Shown here piece by piece: positions 42,949 through 50,782 of a stretch of DNA of 64,000 bases. Source of the DNA: an uncultured Eubacteriales bacterium (GTDB taxonomy: Bacteria > Bacillota > Clostridia > Christensenellales > Aristaeellaceae); NCBI GenBank assembly GCA_902801165.1, contig CADCHI010000002.1, positions 84,257 to 148,256 of the forward strand, read 5' to 3'. The notes beneath the pieces are model-generated. The model was not told where the DNA came from and searched no databases. It was given only the letters and a program-made list of their open reading frames with translations. How positions within the stretch are numbered: position 1 is the first letter of the stretch; each line of letters begins with the position of its first letter. The position numbers were made by a program, and so were the translations under genes.

Positions 42949-43500
42949 GTGAACACGCTCATTTTCAACGGTTCGCCCCGCCCGAACGGCGATACTGCCG
43001 CGCTGATCTCCGCGTTGAAGGAAGCGTTGGCGGGCGGCGTCGACATCGTAAACTGCTACCGCGCGGACATCCGCCCCTGCGTCGACTGCCGCGCCTGCCG
43101 TCAGTCCTTCGCCTGCGCGATCGAAGATGAAATGCAGGCCGTCTATTCCCGCATCCTGGAGGCGGACGCCATCGTCATCGCCTCCCCCGTCTATTTCTCC
43201 TCCCTCACGGGACGGACCCTGGACGTGCTCAGCCGCCTGCAGCCGGGTTTCTACGCCCGCTCCCGTGGCGAGGCGGGCTTTTCCAACAAGGCGCGCCGGG
43301 GCGGCATACTCCTTGTCGGCGGTGGGATCGGATCGGCGGAACTCGCCGTCAAACAATCGCGCCTGCTGCTGCGGGCCATGAACTGCGTGGCCATCGCGGA
43401 ACCGGTCATGAGCCTGAGCACCGACCGTCTGCCCGCCGCCCAGGACGCCGCCGCTCTGGACGCCGCTCGGGAGCTGGCCCGCTTCCTGAACGGCGGCTGA
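42949..43500 (+). CDS. NADPH-dependent FMN reductase / flavodoxin-fold protein
   Basis: 183-residue flavodoxin-like reductase. N-terminal LIFNGSPRPNGDTAAL binds the FMN phosphate, CVDCRACRQSFACAI is a Cys-rich segment (four Cys) seen in the iron-sulfur flavoprotein/NADPH-FMN reductase branch, and ASPVYFSSLTG is the second flavin loop. Cytoplasmic. The start is GTG 42949, after GAGGTA. It is divergent from folT, about 150 bases from its promoter, and upstream of nfnAB with a separate promoter between. The electron acceptor is unknown. Confidence 0.85.
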   Translation: MNTLIFNGSPRPNGDTAALISALKEALAGGVDIVNCYRADIRPCVDCRACRQSFACAIEDEMQAVYSRILEADAIVIASPVYFSSLTGRTLDVLSRLQPGFYARSRGEAGFSNKARRGGILLVGGGIGSAELAVKQSRLLLRAMNCVAIAEPVMSLSTDRLPAAQDAAALDAARELARFLNGG

Positions 43501-43546
43501 CCTGGCGCATGTCGCAAAACTCAATAAAAAATGGCGGCGTGTCCTG

Positions 43547-43575
43547 TTGCTTTTCGGGAATCGTTATGCTATGAT
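43547..43575 (+). promoter_or_regulatory. SigA promoter of nfnAB
   Basis: TTGCTT, 17 bases, TATGAT, followed by a 60-base leader to ATG 43640. Confidence 0.75.
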
Positions 43576-43639
43576 AATCAGGTGATAGTGGATAGGTATG
43601 CGCTTATCCATTGGACTTCAGTCAGAAAAGAGGGAAAAC

Positions 43640-44482
43640 ATGTTCAAAATTGTCAAGAAGCAGCCTCTGAATCCGACCGTCACCAAGATGGTCATCGAGG
43701 CCCCGCTGGTTGCCCGCAAGGCGAAGGCCGGCCAGTTTATCATCCTGCGCGCCAGCGAGGACGGCGAGCGCATCCCGCTGACCATCGCCGGCTATGACCG
43801 CGAGGCGGGCACCGTCGACATCATCTTCCAGATCGTCGGCGGCACCACCATGGAACTGAATACCCTGAACGAGGGCGACTATCTGCCCGATTTCGTCGGC
43901 CCCCTGGGCAAGGCCTCCGAGGTCGAGGGCTTCAAGAAGGTCGCCGTGGTCGGCGGCGGCGTGGGCTGCGCCATCGCCCTGCCCGTGGCCCAGGCGCTGC
44001 ACGCCAACGGCTGCGAGGTGCACTCCATCGTAGGCTTCCGCACCAAGGACCTGGTCATCCTGGAGGACGAGTTCAATGCCTGCTCCAGCAAGGTCTGCAT
44101 GATGACCGACGACGGCACCTACGGCACCAAGGGCCTGGTCACCAACGCCCTGGAAGAGCTCATCAAGGCCGGCAACGAATATGACGAAGTCATCGCCATC
44201 GGCCCGGTCATCATGATGAAGTTCGTCTGCATGCTCACCAAGAAGTATGACATCAAGACCGTCATCTCCATGAACCCCATCATGATCGACGGCACCGGCA
44301 TGTGCGGCGGCTGTCGCCTGACCGTGGGCGGAGAGACCAAGTTCGCCTGCGTGGACGGCCCGGACTTCGACGGCCACCTGGTGGACTTCGACGAGGCCAT
44401 GAAGCGCGGCGCGATGTACCGCGATTTCGAGCAGCACAAGCGGGACGAGTTCTGCAACCTGCTCAACAAGGAGGTCAAGTAA
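43640..44482 (+). CDS. nfnA: NfnA: ferredoxin-NADP+ reductase small subunit (NADH-dependent)
   Basis: 280-residue FAD/NAD-binding oxidoreductase of the dihydroorotate-dehydrogenase electron-transfer-subunit family, the small subunit of the electron-bifurcating NADH-dependent reduced ferredoxin:NADP+ oxidoreductase. Visible: IPLTIAGYD (FAD), VVGGGVGCAIALPVAQAL (NAD pocket), and the 2Fe-2S Cys set near the end (GMCGGCRLTV...KFACVDGP). It is one base from nfnB (stop TAA 44480-44482, ATG 44484). ATG 43640 has AAAGAGGG upstream. It couples ferredoxin and NADH oxidation to NADPH formation. Confidence 0.92.
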   Translation: MFKIVKKQPLNPTVTKMVIEAPLVARKAKAGQFIILRASEDGERIPLTIAGYDREAGTVDIIFQIVGGTTMELNTLNEGDYLPDFVGPLGKASEVEGFKKVAVVGGGVGCAIALPVAQALHANGCEVHSIVGFRTKDLVILEDEFNACSSKVCMMTDDGTYGTKGLVTNALEELIKAGNEYDEVIAIGPVIMMKFVCMLTKKYDIKTVISMNPIMIDGTGMCGGCRLTVGGETKFACVDGPDFDGHLVDFDEAMKRGAMYRDFEQHKRDEFCNLLNKEVK

Positions 44483-44483
44483 A

Positions 44484-45911
44484 ATGGCTGAGAAGAATAT
44501 GTCTATGACCAAGTGCCCCATGCCCTCCCTGGACCCGAACTACCGCAACAAGGTGTTCGAGGAGGTCGCCACCGGCTATACCTATGAAATGGCCATCAAC
44601 GAGGCCCGCCGCTGCCTGCACTGCAAGAACAAGCCCTGCGTCAGCAAGTGCCCCGTGCAGATCGACATTCCTTCCTTTATTGAAAAGCTGGCCAATGAGG
44701 ACATCGAAGGCGCCTTCGAGATCATCAACCAGTCCTCTTCCCTGCCCGCCGTGTGCGGCCGCGTGTGTCCCCAAGAGACCCAGTGCGAGTCCAAGTGCGT
44801 TCGCGGCGTAAAGGGCGAGCCCGTGGGCATCGGCCGCTTGGAGCGCTTCGTGGCCGACTGGCACCGCGAGCACGCCACCGAAAAGCCCGCCGTGCCCGCC
44901 TCCAACGGCCACAAAGTCGCCATCATCGGCGCCGGCCCTGCGGGCCTGACCTGCGCGGGCGACCTGGCCCGCATGGGCTACAAGGTGACCGTGTACGAGG
45001 CGCTGCACGTGGCCGGCGGCGTGCTGAGCTACGGCATCCCCGAGTTCCGCCTGCCCAAGGCCATCGTGAACAAGGAAGTCGACAACCTGAAGGCCATGGG
45101 CGTGGACATCGAGACCGACATGGTCATCGGCAAGGTGCTGACCATCGACGAGCTGTTCGAGATGGGCAACGAGGCCGTTTTCATCGGCTCCGGCGCTGGC
45201 CTGCCCCGCTTCATGAACATCCCCGGTGAGTCCCTCAAGGGCGTGTATTCCGCCAATGAGTTTCTGACCCGCATCAACCTGATGAAGGCCTACCGCGACG
45301 ACAGCAAGACCCCCATCCGCCACGGCAAGAAGGTCGCCGTCGTTGGCGGCGGCAACGTGGCCATGGACGCCGCCCGCTGCGCCAAGCGCCTGGGCGCGGA
45401 CGAGGTCTACATCGTCTATCGCCGCTCCATGACCGAGCTGCCCGCCCGTGCCGAGGAAGTCGAGCACGCCCAGGAGGAGGGCATCATCTTCAAGACCCTC
45501 ACCAACCCCGTGGAGGTGCTGGGCTACAACAATCCCGACGATCCCCGCGATCCCCGCAACGGCGAGGTCTGCGGCATGAAGTGCGTGGAAATGGAGCTGG
45601 GCGAGCCGGATGCCTCCGGACGCCGCCGGCCCATCGTCAAGGAAGGCAGCGAGTTCGTGCTGGACATCGACACCATGATCATGGCCATCGGCACCAGCCC
45701 CAACCCGCTGATCCGCTCCACCACCCCCGGCCTCGAGGCCAACAAGCACGGCTGCATCGTCACCCAGGGTGAGGACGGCCTGACCAGCCGCGAGGGCGTC
45801 TATGCCGGCGGCGACGCCGTCACCGGCGCGGCCACCGTCATCCTGGCCATGGGCGCGGGCAAGAACGCCGCCGCGGCCATCGACGAGTATATCAAGGGCA
45901 AGAACGCCTGA
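44484..45911 (+). CDS. nfnB: NfnB: large subunit (glutamate-synthase small-subunit-like)
   Basis: 475-residue protein homologous to the glutamate synthase small subunit: an N-terminal double Cys cluster for 4Fe-4S centres (CLHCKNKPCVSKCPVQ and CGRVCPQETQCESKC), IGAGPAGLTCAGDLARMG (FAD), AGGVLSYGIPEFRLP, VGGGNVAMDAARCAKRLG (NADPH), and a C-terminal AGGDAVTGAATVILAMGAGKNAAAAID. Together with nfnA it makes the bifurcating enzyme. Alternatively, a stand-alone glutamate synthase small subunit, but pairing with nfnA makes Nfn far more likely. Confidence 0.93.
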   Translation: MAEKNMSMTKCPMPSLDPNYRNKVFEEVATGYTYEMAINEARRCLHCKNKPCVSKCPVQIDIPSFIEKLANEDIEGAFEIINQSSSLPAVCGRVCPQETQCESKCVRGVKGEPVGIGRLERFVADWHREHATEKPAVPASNGHKVAIIGAGPAGLTCAGDLARMGYKVTVYEALHVAGGVLSYGIPEFRLPKAIVNKEVDNLKAMGVDIETDMVIGKVLTIDELFEMGNEAVFIGSGAGLPRFMNIPGESLKGVYSANEFLTRINLMKAYRDDSKTPIRHGKKVAVVGGGNVAMDAARCAKRLGADEVYIVYRRSMTELPARAEEVEHAQEEGIIFKTLTNPVEVLGYNNPDDPRDPRNGEVCGMKCVEMELGEPDASGRRRPIVKEGSEFVLDIDTMIMAIGTSPNPLIRSTTPGLEANKHGCIVTQGEDGLTSREGVYAGGDAVTGAATVILAMGAGKNAAAAIDEYIKGKNA

Positions 45912-45932
45912 TCGGCGGTCTGAGTCCGCTTC

Positions 45933-45964
45933 AAGGGAGGCTCCACGCGGGGGCCTCCCTTTTC
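45933..45964 (+). terminator. Terminator of nfnAB
   Basis: Stem AAGGGAGGC/GCCTCCCTT then TTCC. Confidence 0.8.
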
Positions 45965-45999
45965 CGTGCCCGTCTACTCAGACAGATATGCATGTCAAA

Positions 46000-46032
46000 G
46001 TCATCCTGAGCGCAGCGAAGGATCTTCTCTTT
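46000..46032. repeat. REP-like single arm, GATCCTTCG family
   Basis: One arm (GTCATCCTGAGCGCAGCGAAG then GATCTTCTCTTTT) lying 36 bases after the nfnB terminator. It is identical in its core to the second arm of the palindromes at 7651, 50343 and 55861. Confidence 0.75.
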
Positions 46033-46103
46033 TGTTTGATAAACATATGTTCCTGGCATTTCCCCTCGATTCGTGCGATATTTCGACAATTCTGTATCTG
46101 CCC

Positions 46104-46132
46104 TTGACGCTCCTTCGGCCAATCGGTATAAT
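46104..46132 (+). promoter_or_regulatory. SigA promoter of the small membrane protein gene
   Basis: TTGACG, 17 bases, TATAAT; the start codon is at 46175. Confidence 0.85.
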
Positions 46133-46174
46133 GGGCATACACGGTACAAATATACGCAAGTTAGGAGAATCGAC

Positions 46175-46444
46175 ATGGGCACCATCAGCATTCTTTTGGG
46201 CATAATCAGCTTCTTCACCTTCACCGCCGCCGGCGCGTTCATCAGCAACAAGATCCTGGACGCGAAGGTCGCCGGAAGCCTGATTGCCACCCTGGTCCAG
46301 AACGTTCCCAACATGACCATTACCATCGTCGTGGTGGGTGTGTTCACCTTCATCGGCCTGCTGATCGGCGTGGGCCTCGTGATGCACGGCCTGAACTACA
46401 ATAAGCTGTCCAAGATCCAGAAGCTGCTCAAGCGCAGGGCCTGA
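46175..46444 (+). CDS. Small two-helix membrane protein (unknown)
   Basis: 89 residues from ATG 46175, preceded by TAGGAGA. Two hydrophobic segments, about 4-24 and 48-71, with a short basic tail (KLSKIQKLLKRRA). No family recognised; the very good promoter and ribosome site support a real gene. Next feature downstream is the low-complexity tract. Confidence 0.75.
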   Translation: MGTISILLGIISFFTFTAAGAFISNKILDAKVAGSLIATLVQNVPNMTITIVVVGVFTFIGLLIGVGLVMHGLNYNKLSKIQKLLKRRA

Positions 46445-46540
46445 TTCTTCACCCCCAAATCGCAGACAGGGGCGTCGCGGCGCGTGCCTACCCGGAGGTC
46501 TCCTCCCTCGGCATTCGCTTCGACGCCCCTGTCTATTGCA

Positions 46541-46670
46541 ACCAGCTATTCCTTTTCCCTTTTCCCTTTTCCCTATTCCCTAATCCCTATTACCCATACC
46601 AGGCATTCTGACTGCTGCCTGTTGCCTTCTTGCCCGTTGCCTTCTTATCCTGTTGCCTTTTTCCTTTCCA
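46541..46670. repeat. Degenerate TTCCC / TTGCC tract
   Basis: Imperfect runs of CCTTTTCC, CCCTATTC, CCCTAATC and TTGCCTTCT, holding AGGCATTCTGACTGCTGCCT (46600-46619), a one-mismatch copy of 31394-31413. It fills the gap after the small membrane protein gene; no coding potential. Confidence 0.85.
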
Positions 46671-46717
46671 TGTTCACCAATTTGACAATAAAAAAACGTG
46701 CCATTCCCGCAATGATG

Positions 46718-46726
46718 TGCTATAAT
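46718..46726 (+). promoter_or_regulatory. Extended -10 promoter upstream of the PBP gene
   Basis: TGC-TATAAT (46718-46726) without a -35 at proper distance (TTGACA at 46682 is too far). Transcription from here would cross the MITE-like copy 2 before the PBP start. Confidence 0.5.
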
Positions 46727-46780
46727 ACATAATGGATATGGATTATATCCGATAACTATACTTTTGATATGTGGCGGCGA

Positions 46781-46942
46781 GAGTATATTTCTAAAATGAG
46801 GGATGTGCAGATTCGAGCAGATATTCTTTCATTTTAAGGCGGTTTTCCGCAGGCTTAGTGGCGCTAAGTCATGGGAAACCAACACTGAAATGAAGAAATA
46901 GATGCCGAATATGCATCTTTCCGAATTTAGAAACAGACTCTA
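46781..46942 (-). mobile_element. MITE-like element, copy 2
   Basis: Ends GAGTATATTTCTAAA and TTTAGAAACAGACTCTA are degenerate versions of the terminal repeats of copy 1 (7502-7632). The interior aligns to copy 1 in reverse orientation, with about 30 extra bases including a GGCGGTTTTCCGC hairpin. It lies in the PBP leader, ending 24 bases before the start codon and about 10 before the ribosome site. Confidence 0.7.
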
Positions 46943-46966
46943 TTTCCCGCCGGGAGGATAGACAAA

Positions 46967-49360
46967 TTGAAATACGCCATATTCAAACCCAGGGAAACGG
47001 ATCGGAACTTCCTGTTCGCCGTCCTCCTGATGACGGTGAAGATGCTCTTCTTCGTCGTGCTGCTGATCGGCCTGACGGGCGTCGGGCTGGTGGCGGGCAT
47101 CGCGAAGGGCTGGGTGGACACGGCCCCGAACCTGGACCTGGCCCAGATCGGCGCGCAGTCCCAGACGTCCTTCATCTATGACCACAACGGCAACCTGATC
47201 ATGGAGTTCAAGGGCTCCGAGAACCGCATCTACGTCGAGATCGAGGACATTCCCCAGCAGCTGATCAACGCCGTCATCGCCGTGGAGGACTCCCGCTTCT
47301 ATGAGCACCACGGCGTGGACCTGAAGCGCATCGTCGGCGCGCTGGTAAACAATGTGCTCGGCGGCGCCACCCAGGGCGCTTCCACCATCACCTGCCAGCT
47401 GGTCAAGCTGACGCTGCTGAACAGCGACCAGAACTACAAGCGCAAGATGCAGGAGGCCTACCTGGCCCTGGAGCTGGAGAAGAACCTGACCAAGGAGCAG
47501 ATCCTGGAGGCCTACCTGAACGTGATCTACATGGGCGGCTCCAGCTACGGCGTCAAGATCGCCGCCCAGGACTACTTCGGCAAGGACCTGAACGAACTGA
47601 GCCTGCGGGAGTGCGCCGCACTGGCCCGCATCATCCGCAACCCCTACCGCTACAACCCCCGGGCGAACTACTACAAGCGCCACACGCCCAACGTCATCGA
47701 GGAGCAGACGAACTACGTGCTCGAGCTGATGCTGGAGCAGCGCCTGATCTCCCAGGAGGAATTCGACCAGGCCCACAGTGAGACGCTGAACGTTGTGGAG
47801 AGCTCCACCGCCGCCAGTGACAACATGTACGACAACGCCTACTACGTGGAATATTCCATCTACGACGTCGTCACCAAGATGCTGCGCGTCGAGGGCCTGG
47901 AGGACACCTCCTACAACCGCAGCCAGATGGAGACCAAGCTGCGCAACGGCGGCTACAAGGTGTTCACCTCCCTGAACGCCGAGGTCCAGCAGGCGGTGCA
48001 GCAGTCCATCACCAACTGGAGCCAGTACCCCACCATGCGCTATTCCAACGACAGCGCGACCCAGGCCTCCCTGGGCGGCGGCGAGTACCTGACCGTGGTG
48101 CAGCCCCAGTGCGCCTGCGCCGTGATGGACTGGCACACTGGCGAGCTGGTGGCCATCGTCGGCGGCAGGAACGAGCCGGTGCAGCGCAAGCAGCTGAACC
48201 GCGCCTACCAGAACGACATGCCCGTGGGCTCCTCCATCAAGCCCCTGGCGGTCTACGGCCCTGCCTTTGACATGGGCTATTCCCCCGGCACGCCGGTCAT
48301 GAACCTGCCCATTCCCATCAAGGGATGGGTCAGCGAGGTCGGCTACCCCAACAACTTCGGCGGCGGCAGCTTCAGCGGCGTCGAGTCCATGCGCCACGCC
48401 ATCAACCAGTCCCACAATACCTCCACGGCCCACGTGCTGATGGACTACGTGGGGGTTGAAAACGCCGTCACCTACCTGCTCAAGCTGGGCGTCGACCCCG
48501 ATCACATACTGGCCAACGGCTCCGGCCTGGCGCTGGGCTCCTCCGGTCTTTCCGTGATCGAGCTGGCCACCGGCTTCGGCGCCATCGCCAACCGCGGCGT
48601 GTACCAGGAGTCCTACGCCTTCACCCAGATTCTGAACCCCGACGGCACCGTCTACATCGACGTGAACGAGGTTCAGGAGACCTGGCAGGCCTTCAAGCCC
48701 TCCACTGCCTTCATGCTGGTGGACGTGCTGAAGGGCTGCGTCGGCCCCGACGGCACCGGTTCCCGGGCCAACTTCGGCGGGCTCACCGTCGCCGGCAAGA
48801 CGGGCACCAACACCAACAACATCGGCGTCACCTTCGCCGGCATGACCGGCTACTACTCCGGCGCGGTCTGGATCGGCTCGGACAACTACAAGCCCCTGAC
48901 CTCCGATGCCACCGGCGGCAGCTACGCCGCGCCGCTGTGGGCGGAGATCATGACTCAGGTCCACGCCATCACCGGCTGCACCACCGACCGGGCCATCATC
49001 AACGGCAACCCTGCCGACTTCAACCTGACCGCCTGCACGGTCTGCGCGGTGTCCGGCATGCTGCCCACCTCCGCCTGCCGCAACGACGTGAACAACTACG
49101 GCACCAACACGGACTACTACCTGGCTGGCACGGAGCCCACCGCCTACTGCAACATGCACCGCGCGGTGACGATCTGCGCCTACAGCCACCAGGTGGCCGC
49201 CGAGAGCTGCCACAACACCCGCGTCTACGGCATGATCTACATTCCCGAGGGCCATCCCCTGCGCTACGCCAAGGCGCTGGACGATGTGACGCGGTATTTC
49301 ATCGGCGCGTCCACCAACGAGACTTCCACAAGTCTTGGGCGGTGCACGCTGGGAAGATAG
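46967..49360 (+). CDS. Bifunctional class A penicillin-binding protein
   Basis: 797-residue peptidoglycan glycosyltransferase/transpeptidase. Order: a short cytoplasmic N-terminus, a transmembrane helix (about 24-48), a GT51 domain (catalytic Glu in VEDSRFYEHHG near 107), then a transpeptidase domain with SxxK as SSIK (about 421), SxN as SHN (about 481), and KTGT (about 610). A C-terminal Cys-rich tail (ACTVCAVSG...SACRND...TAYCNMH) may form disulfides. The start is TTG 46967; GGGAGG lies nine bases upstream. A MITE-like insertion occupies its leader. It polymerises and crosslinks lipid II. Confidence 0.95.
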   Translation: MKYAIFKPRETDRNFLFAVLLMTVKMLFFVVLLIGLTGVGLVAGIAKGWVDTAPNLDLAQIGAQSQTSFIYDHNGNLIMEFKGSENRIYVEIEDIPQQLINAVIAVEDSRFYEHHGVDLKRIVGALVNNVLGGATQGASTITCQLVKLTLLNSDQNYKRKMQEAYLALELEKNLTKEQILEAYLNVIYMGGSSYGVKIAAQDYFGKDLNELSLRECAALARIIRNPYRYNPRANYYKRHTPNVIEEQTNYVLELMLEQRLISQEEFDQAHSETLNVVESSTAASDNMYDNAYYVEYSIYDVVTKMLRVEGLEDTSYNRSQMETKLRNGGYKVFTSLNAEVQQAVQQSITNWSQYPTMRYSNDSATQASLGGGEYLTVVQPQCACAVMDWHTGELVAIVGGRNEPVQRKQLNRAYQNDMPVGSSIKPLAVYGPAFDMGYSPGTPVMNLPIPIKGWVSEVGYPNNFGGGSFSGVESMRHAINQSHNTSTAHVLMDYVGVENAVTYLLKLGVDPDHILANGSGLALGSSGLSVIELATGFGAIANRGVYQESYAFTQILNPDGTVYIDVNEVQETWQAFKPSTAFMLVDVLKGCVGPDGTGSRANFGGLTVAGKTGTNTNNIGVTFAGMTGYYSGAVWIGSDNYKPLTSDATGGSYAAPLWAEIMTQVHAITGCTTDRAIINGNPADFNLTACTVCAVSGMLPTSACRNDVNNYGTNTDYYLAGTEPTAYCNMHRAVTICAYSHQVAAESCHNTRVYGMIYIPEGHPLRYAKALDDVTRYFIGASTNETSTSLGRCTLGR

Positions 49361-49382
49361 TATAATAAACCGCAAAACGCAT

Positions 49383-49431
49383 AACTCCCTCCCCCACGGT
49401 CAACGCTTTGGTTGATCGAAGGGAGGGAGTT
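49383..49431 (+). promoter_or_regulatory. Hairpin hiding the ribosome site of the next gene
   Basis: A perfect 11-bp stem AACTCCCTCCC/GGGAGGGAGTT (49383-49393, 49421-49431), with inner GTCAAC/GTTGAT pairing. The 3' arm is the ribosome site of the gene at 49437. It could end the PBP transcript or keep the downstream gene off until opened. Confidence 0.6.
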
Positions 49432-49436
49432 TAATT

Positions 49437-50159
49437 ATGCTCGGCAGGCGCATCGACCGCGCAGTGGTGCCCCTATTGGCCGCCGCAGCGCTGTATCCGC
49501 TCTTCCTGAACGCCTGGGAGTCCGTTCCGCTGGCATGGGCGGCGTCTATTGCCTGCGTCATGCTGATTCGTCGGCTGCTGAACCGGCCCCGCCACAGCCT
49601 CGACCGTTCTGCCGCCCGGGCAGAGCTTCTCAGGATCGCTTCCCTCCCGGACGCGGAAGCAGAGGCGATCCTTCGGAAGCTGATCAAGGAACGCTATCCA
49701 GGAGAGTCCTTCGCCCTCTCCCCCGTGTTGAAGCATCCTGAGGCCTCTCTGTCCAGCGGCGACATCCTCGCCGCGTGGAAGGCTAACCGGGACGCCACGC
49801 GGCTGGTGATCGCCGCCACCTGTCCCTGCGAGCCCCGGGCCGCCTGTTACGCCCGGCAGCTGGCCAACCCGGAGGTGGCTGTCGTCGACAGCCGGCTCCT
49901 GGTGCGGCTGCTGGCAAAGCGCAAAGCGCCTGTCGCCCAGGCTCACGCCCTTCCACTTCGGCGACGACTTGCGGGCTGGTTCGCCTCAGTCGCGTCCCAG
50001 CCGTTCAGGCCCCGGAACCTGCTGCTCGCCATCGTGATGCTGGCGGTGTACCGCTTGCGCGGCAACCCGATGTACCTCTTCGCCGCCTTGCCCCTGCTCC
50101 TCCAGCTGGCAGCGGCCCTGCAGCATCGACGATTCAGGCGCACGCTGTTTGATGGATAG
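49437..50159 (+). CDS. Four-helix membrane protein with cytosolic insert (unknown)
   Basis: 240 residues: two hydrophobic segments near the N-terminus (about 8-24, 30-45), a soluble middle (about 55-190) rich in Arg and Ala, then two more helices (about 193-209, 212-229). The middle contains ATRLVIAATCPCEPRA and VAVVDSRLLVRLL, a pattern that could be a restriction-endonuclease-like fold, but this is not convincing. ATG 49437 with GGAGGG in the hairpin arm upstream. No family recognised; function unknown. Confidence 0.7.
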   Translation: MLGRRIDRAVVPLLAAAALYPLFLNAWESVPLAWAASIACVMLIRRLLNRPRHSLDRSAARAELLRIASLPDAEAEAILRKLIKERYPGESFALSPVLKHPEASLSSGDILAAWKANRDATRLVIAATCPCEPRAACYARQLANPEVAVVDSRLLVRLLAKRKAPVAQAHALPLRRRLAGWFASVASQPFRPRNLLLAIVMLAVYRLRGNPMYLFAALPLLLQLAAALQHRRFRRTLFDG

Positions 50160-50230
50160 CGGAGATTGGTTATCACTGCATAGTCACGGAGAGACACGCG
50201 ATGATCCAGCTTTTCTATTATAGAATACAG

Positions 50231-50312
50231 AAAGATCCTTCGCTTCGCTCAGGATGACAACGGCCATAGTGCAACCATATCCATTCTGAATGTCGGCGAA
50301 GAATCCTCTCTT
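50231..50312. repeat. REP-like palindrome, GATCCTTCG family
   Basis: First arm AAAGATCCTTCGCTTCGCTCAG then GATGACAA; second, inverted and degenerate (ATTCTGAATGTCGGCGAAGAATCCTCTCTT). It sits between the 49437 gene and yhbY with a second copy next to it. Confidence 0.75.
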
Positions 50313-50342
50313 GGCCCTTGTACGATCCAAGAGACAATACAC

Positions 50343-50420
50343 GAAAAGATCCTTCGCTTCACTTAGGTAGAAACAGGGTAACGGCCCCTGTCCTCCTGAG
50401 CGTCAGCGAAGGATCTTATA
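50343..50420. repeat. REP-like palindrome, GATCCTTCG family (second of pair)
   Basis: Arms AAAAGATCCTTCGCTTCACTT and CTCCTGAGCGTCAGCGAAG-GATCTT around GGGTAACGGCCCC. The pair 50231-50420 is a tandem of two units. Confidence 0.75.
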
Positions 50421-50446
50421 CGAACCAATACTGTTCGAACCGAGAA

Positions 50447-50740
50447 TTACAAATCCTCCAGGCGAATTTTGGAGTTCTCCCGCGCCTGGCGGTAGATACA
50501 GAACCGGTTGCCAATGGTCTGCACCGGCTCCGCGTGCACCCTCTCGCAGAGGGCCTCGCAGGCCTCCCGGGCGGTGTAGGGCGCGTTCTTCTGCACGGTC
50601 ACCTTGATCAGCTCCCGCGCCTCCAGGGCATCCCAACACTGCTTGACGAGGTTGTCGTTGATGCCGTCCTTGCCGATGTGCAGGACCGGCTCCATCGTGT
50701 TGCACATGGATCGAAGCGCCGCGCGCTGTTTCGTCGTCAT
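50447..50740 (-). CDS. yhbY: YhbY-family (CRM) RNA-binding protein
   Basis: 97-residue CRM-domain protein with the GxxG loop in HIGKDGIND and the C-terminal strand NRFCIYR. YhbY proteins bind pre-50S ribosomal RNA and assist 50S assembly. Directly downstream of obg (43 bases apart), in line with the common obg - yhbY arrangement. ATG 50740. Soluble, no signal. Confidence 0.93.
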   Translation of the reverse strand: MTTKQRAALRSMCNTMEPVLHIGKDGINDNLVKQCWDALEARELIKVTVQKNAPYTAREACEALCERVHAEPVQTIGNRFCIYRQARENSKIRLEDL

Positions 50741-50782
50741 AGGTATTCCTCCCCAATCCTTGTGCGGTTATGAAACCGCCTG

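Noticed and set aside
46682-46687. TTGACA as -35 of the PBP promoter
   Set aside because: It is 33 bases from the TATAAT; only an extended -10 is supported.
46940-49375. 811-codon minus-strand open frame
   Set aside because: It is antisense to the class A PBP gene, which has all catalytic motifs; the frame is a GC artefact with a non-natural Val/Gly/His-rich composition.
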